Below, piece after piece: positions 59,242 through 64,000 of a DNA stretch of 64,000 nucleotides. Location of the stretch: assembly GCF_014066305.1 (NCBI RefSeq), contig NW_023501085.1, forward strand, positions 207,501-271,500, written 5' to 3'. Position 1 is the stretch's first letter. Every line of letters starts with the position of its first letter. Source of the DNA: Letharia columbiana. Its lineage: Eukaryota; Ascomycota; Lecanoromycetes; Lecanorales; Parmeliaceae. The notes under the pieces are model-generated. The model saw only the letters and a program-made list of their open reading frames with translations. It was not told where the DNA came from and did no database searches. Position numbers and translations under genes: made by a program.

Positions 59242-59883
59242 GATTGCTTTGTTCTTTTATCAAATTGGTGCGGTGGCGGTGTGTGGCAGAGTAGACCCTG
59301 GCAAAGGGAGATGTGATGTGCTGGTGGTGTCGCTAGTCCTTGGGGCAAGAGATAGGTCCGTTGGTAGTGATAGCTGAGGACCGAATCAGAGCGAAAATGT
59401 TGAGGTGGACTACTCTAGATCGAATGATGGTCCGTAGTGATGAACGGACTTCCTCGGCTGGCAGTCCAGCAGCTTTATAGCCACTGCTCCAGTCCTCCGA
59501 GTCCTCCGAGTCCTGTCAGTCCTCCCAGTCCTCTGCCTGAGTCAACGAGTCCAGTCATCCTGGTAATCGGCCGGTTTTGTGAGGATTGAAAGGAGCAACT
59601 TGCGAGGTGATTATACTACTATCGTCATGTTAGAAGAGGGGGAGTGCGCAGAGCTATCGGTCGGTAATTGCTTGCACCATGATGATAGAACTAATGCGTA
59701 CATTGCTGATGTGTAACGATGTAGCATCGAACATCTATTACAATATAGCAGTCAGGGGTATCACCGCTCAAATCTCAAAGACATGAATCATGCCCCAATC
59801 AATCCGTAGACATCATACCATATAAAACAGACAGGGTGTAGTGTGGTCTCTTCTGCATATTCCAATATACGAACATCAGCTCA
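59242..59883. other. Spacer between Z4 and S5
   Basis: No open frame of note. At 59485-59545 a phrase CAGTCCTCC/GAGTCCTCC/CGAGTCC recurs about five times in tandem-like order. It must contain the Z4 3' end and the S5 promoter, but no motif can be named. Confidence 0.5.
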
Positions 59884-61404
59884 CTAGGACTCAAAATCAC
59901 TATCAGCTTTTCGCTTCCTTTTCGTTGATGTAGCAGGCAAAGGGTAGTCTGGGTGCGTAGCTCTGATGTGCTTTTTCAGATTGTCCTTGCGACCAGGAGC
60001 AAAGGAAACGGTGCATCCACGCACGAGACACTCGAGCCGTGGCTTCCCGTCATGATTGTCACGCATGTGCCGCTGTAGGCTGTTCTTCTGTGCTACGGGT
60101 GTGCCTGTAAAAATTCGATAGGGACATATTGAACAGCAGGTGACGCCGTCGTCCGCATCAGACAGGTAGGATGGCGAGGGTGAAACGGAAGGTGAAAGCT
60201 CGGTTGGAGTGACGCAAAGCGGTGTGGCTGGGGTGGAGGTTGGATCATCTCCGCCATAGATATTGTCGAGTTGATGGTACTCGGCTATCCCCCTAAAGGA
60301 CGACGGTGGTGTAGGATACATTGGGGTTTGTATGCTATTCTGGAACGTTGAGTGGGGTAGGGTGCTGCCGGACGGGCTTTGCCAATGCTGTGATCCTGGT
60401 GGCGTTTTGGTTGGTATCTGGAGCGTAGAGGGGTTTCTTGGAAGCGGACGCCTTTTAACACCAAAGCTTTCGTCGGTGTTAGACACAGCAGCAACATTAG
60501 CTGTGGTTGAATCAGCATCAGCATGGAAGGCGTTCACACTTTCCACTGCGAGCGTTCCAAGCTGGGGTTCAATGCAACCGAGCACCGTGTCCGGAGGTTG
60601 TCGATCTTGCGTAGCAATCTCGTAGTTGTTTGGAATGTTCCACTTTACATCTGGAAGTTGGCTGTTGCTTCCACTTGAAGCTACGGACATGTGTAGACTC
60701 TGGCCAAGGTTCCACTTTGCGTCGAATGGAGTTGCGGTCGACAATGTATTGCCGTACAATTGAGGTACGCCGGACTTTTTCCCACCTCCCATACTTTCAT
60801 TGTCGACACTCGAAACGACGACACGAGGTAGTGGAATGCTCATACAGTTCGTCGACATTCCAAGATCAGTCGGGCTTCCTAGCTCAAATTGTGCACCAAT
60901 CTCCTTGAAGGGCTTTGTGGGTCTTTTAATTCCTTGTTGATACGGTGTGGATCTGGTGGTTGACTCCAGAGAGGCGTGAGAGACATTCATTGAACCATCG
61001 CCCTGATCGGTCTGGTAGTCCATTGGGCCGGGTGACAAGGCACCGTACCCTGGCACAGTGTTATAATCATAACGCTCCATCTCTTCAATGTCGTAGTCCC
61101 AGCTTTCGACAGCACACAGACCCATGCCGACGTATCCATGGTTCGCAGATGACACGCCAGGCTCACTACCATCGTTGAAAGCTTTCAACCCACGAAATTC
61201 GAGTGTCTCGTTGTACTCGGATTGCCACACTTCGGCGGGTTCGGCTATCTTTGACCGCGGTGATAGAGAAGGCTCGGGCTTTGAACTATGTGGGGTATGT
61301 TCCTGTGACTCGTTCTCATCTTCTGGGTTGTGCGAAATTTCTGGTAACCTGTCGTACGAGCATCAGTCCAGCGCATTAATCTCGGCTCTCAAGGCGCCTT
61401 ACAT
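59884..61404 (-). CDS. Family Z C2H2 zinc-finger protein, copy Z4
   Basis: The main exon is 61348-59884. Upstream is a strong intron at 61402-61349 (54 nt, GTAAGG, branch CTGAT, ACAG). The only in-frame ATG before the body is formed across it (AT at 61404-61403 joined to G), which would give 488 aa beginning MLPEISHN. The exon frame is also open about 60 codons further upstream without ATG, so a longer 5' end is possible. Two C-terminal fingers: C-x2-C-x18-H-x4-H (CSICPYRIFTGTPVAQK...) and C-x4-C-x14-H-x4-H (CLVRGCTVSFAPGRKDNLKK...), followed by a basic nuclear-localisation-like KRKRK. All ligands are intact. The body is Ser/Thr/Pro-rich. Confidence 0.75.
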
Positions 61405-64000
61405 CGTTTCTAAATGATTTTTGATGATTTCAAGGGACTCTTTGTCCTTGGTGACTGACAGATATGAGGTTGAACGCAATGTCGATGATCGAGCGAGGGC
61501 TGGGCCGCACCAGACAACCCCAACAAGGACAAGGACCGTTACGTTGATTGAAGCGATGACGGAATTGGCAACCAGCGACGCTTAGATGCGAAGCAGTGCT
61601 CGAAGCACGCTGCGAGCGACTAATTATGTTGATCGTGAGATCTGATGTAGAAACTGATGCGTGAAGGCGCCGACCAGATGCAACGGAACGTTGAGATATT
61701 GATGTACGAAGTTGATCGTAGTAGGTAAAGAATGGGTCTCAGGGCAGTTGACGGCTTTCCTATGCGAAGACGTGGGATAGTTCGAGGTGGTGTCTGCATT
61801 CGCAGAGCGTCGAGGATCGTTGGCAGGTGGAGGGGCTTGCGGGAGGACTTTGGCATGTGGATAGGCTGCCAGCCAATCCCAGGTCACGTTCGTGGGCTGT
61901 GTATGGTCAGCAGCCAATGAGCACTGCTTTCAGTTTGACTTTCGCCATTGTGTTGACCGTATAAGACTTTGGTCGGCTCACCAAGTTGTTCAGTTCGTGT
62001 CGGGTGCGATGTGGAAGGGGGGTGGATCAAAGGCAGAATAAACTGCACATTTAGCGCTATTCCGGATCTTTGATGAGAGCTGCTTGCCACAACGGCTCTG
62101 CAGATCGCTCAGGGCAAGCTGCCCTGGCTTGCGGTTCTGCCATTGCAAAAAGTCGAACTAGCAGGCGGAAATTGCCAAGCGGTTACACCGCGTGGATGGC
62201 CCTCATCATCATTGTGGAGTGTACACATGAGCTTTTGCAACACTTCCTGCCTTGCGGAGTGTTCTCCGAACTAAACGAGATTGGGATGGATGCCTGACAA
62301 CCGGTAGCTCCAGCATCGCCTTTCGTTCAATTGACCAATGAGATGTATTCAGGGAAGCTTGACTGATGCGAACGAGGTTTGTTAGCGATGCTTCTATGAT
62401 TAAGGGGAGACCATCAACGGGAATGGTCCAGCGTGGGCAGACAAGAAAACTCACATAGATCGCTGCTTCAGCGAGGCAATTTAGGCAATGCTGTAGAGTT
62501 CATTTCGCAGCGAAGGTTAACCAGGAAAGGAGCATAAAGCGAAGCCAATGTGAGGTATGGTTCCGTGAGATGAGAGCTAGAAAAATTGCCACCCTCAGGG
62601 GCTGTCAAGGAAACAAAACTTCTTAAGAAAGCCTGGAGAAACGCCGTAAGGCCACCATCTCAACCCCGCTGGGGCGTCATGACGGATGTAAATCACGCAG
62701 TTGGTATGGGGCAGGTCGACACGGGCTCGTGAGCCTTTGCGCGGTGCGCCAAAGCGTTCAGCCAATGAAAGTTCCCAATCTCTCCACAAAGGGATAGTCT
62801 TCTGCCAGATAATGCGTCGATCAGCCGAATTTGGAAGCTGCGCAACGAATATTTCATTAGCGCATGCAGGCAGCCTTATGCTTGTGGATTGATGTTGCCA
62901 CATATCCGATATCAATAGCAAGGAGCGCGAATTTTCCTGCTTGCAGACACCTCTTGAAACCAGCTAACGCTCACGAGAAGGGAGTACAGAACAACAATGA
63001 TCTCCAAGGATCCATCGACAAAAAGACTTCCAGACAACGAAGATAAACTCAACGAGTTCCTTGACTAGATGATTGGACACAATACCTAGGATTCCCAAAG
63101 GCCGGATGCGTTCGGATGCTCCTTCCTCTCCTTGTGCTTTTTCCAGTGCTAAAACAGCAAATGCAACGTCGGCAGCGGTCGATGTCACATCGGATACTTG
63201 AGAAGATAAGATCAGAATAAAGCTAGTAGCGCTGGACTCGGACTTGGACCCCGAGCCTGTTTGTATGAGAGAGCAGACACGTGGCGAAGGAGGAACAGCT
63301 ATCAAATGTGACTCATCCATATCCACCAACCCACGGCATCAAGAAGACTGAGAACAGCTTTATACTCGATAGCATGCTTTGCACGAAGTTCAAGATGCGT
63401 GGCTTTGTGTGAAGAGAGAAGAACGATCAGGAATGGACAGTATGGACTGGCTGTGTGATTCGCATAACGCGTGACACTGGTGGAGAAGCAAATAGCAGGA
63501 GTTGGGAGTACCGAATGGAGGATCCATACCCATCCAACGAAGTGAAGAATTCTGACATTGATGGACGCGTGGCACTCGTACATGGGCAAGTGTTCAAGGG
63601 ATTCATACCAACCTCATAGGGCTGAGGGCTGCCAAGACCACGATGGTGCCGCGCGCCGTCGGCGACGTCTCCTCATCGCTCGCCGCCCTTATGTCTCATG
63701 TACCCGTCATGCGCCTCATCGAGCGTGTCTATCCACCAGACTCGGGAGAAGCAGGAGCAGTCCTGGAGACGCGGCAGTCGATGTTGTTCATCCATGGATC
63801 TCGATGGCTTCTCTTGGAGATGAACCACATTCTGTCCGAATCAGCTGCATGGTCAATCTGCCTCGCAACGAGCAGCTTAGGTACTGATCCCGCCTGCTCG
63901 TAGACCAGAAGCCAAGATTTTCGCGGCCTCCGAACATCCCAAGCCCGAAGACTGATAAAGCGGCCATCGCCAGGAGAATCATCATGCGCGGCCACAAATA
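61405..64000. other. Right end of the window, no supportable complete gene
   Basis: The minus-strand frame open at 61405-61586 (IASINVTVLVLVGVVWCG) may be a 5' part of Z4. A 97-codon minus frame (61917-61624) and one at 63329-62964 lack starts or domains. At the extreme edge the minus strand reads MMILLAMAALSVFGLGMFGG (63984-63925), which looks like a signal peptide or membrane anchor. Its gene context is cut by the window end, so it is not called. Confidence 0.35.

Overview
The window looks like a piece of a filamentous ascomycete (Pezizomycotina) genome. Two AT-rich blocks (1-11628 and 20489-30057) almost completely lack CpA and TpG but keep CpG, which is the signature of saturating repeat-induced point mutation (RIP). 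The rest (11629-20488 and 30058-64000) has balanced composition. Its genes have short fungal introns of about 50-70 nt with CTRAC branch sites. No bacterial, organellar or housekeeping genes are recognisable, so this is a transposon-rich, gene-poor accessory-type region. A genus cannot be named.

Layout. (1) 1-11628: nested, RIP-destroyed Ty3/Gypsy retrotransposons on the minus strand. The inner one (3613-10749) is complete, with LTRs of about 275 bp and a perfect 5-bp target duplication. (2) 11629-20488: low gene density, with a repeat cluster near 13-14 kb (60-70 bp repeats, tRNA-derived SINE-like pieces, one perfect hairpin), a candidate cysteine-rich secreted protein (15.3-15.9 kb) and one small-protein gene (17.7 kb). 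(3) 20489-30057: a giant foldback element of about 4.2 kb net, with two arms of about 1.95 kb. Its left arm carries a 568-bp MITE-like insert and a 4.8-kb tyrosine-recombinase retrotransposon with split direct repeats. (4) 30058-64000: scattered genes dominated by two local families.

The two families are the main result. Family Z is four paralogous proteins with two C-terminal C2H2 zinc fingers (31.0, 41.7, 53.4-54.8 and 59.9-61.4 kb), probably DNA-binding regulators. Family S is a set of small charged proteins of about 68-75 aa with a core W-x4-[EQ][TS]HEQ-x3-[GN]. In five S genes the first coding exon can be modelled as only five nucleotides (ATG plus two), followed by a phase-2 intron of 58-64 nt. 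A sixth, divergent S copy has no intron, and at least three relics are present. I do not recognise family S. In three of four cases an S gene or relic lies 0.6-1.1 kb downstream of a Z gene on the same strand, with a doubtful trace at the fourth. This suggests a duplicated Z-S module. No function for S can be read from the sequence.

All gene structures were read by eye. Splice sites in the S family, Z2 exon 1 and Z3 are supported by reading-frame closure and, for S, by repetition across copies. Others are marked as tentative. Long stretches with no supportable gene are listed as such.
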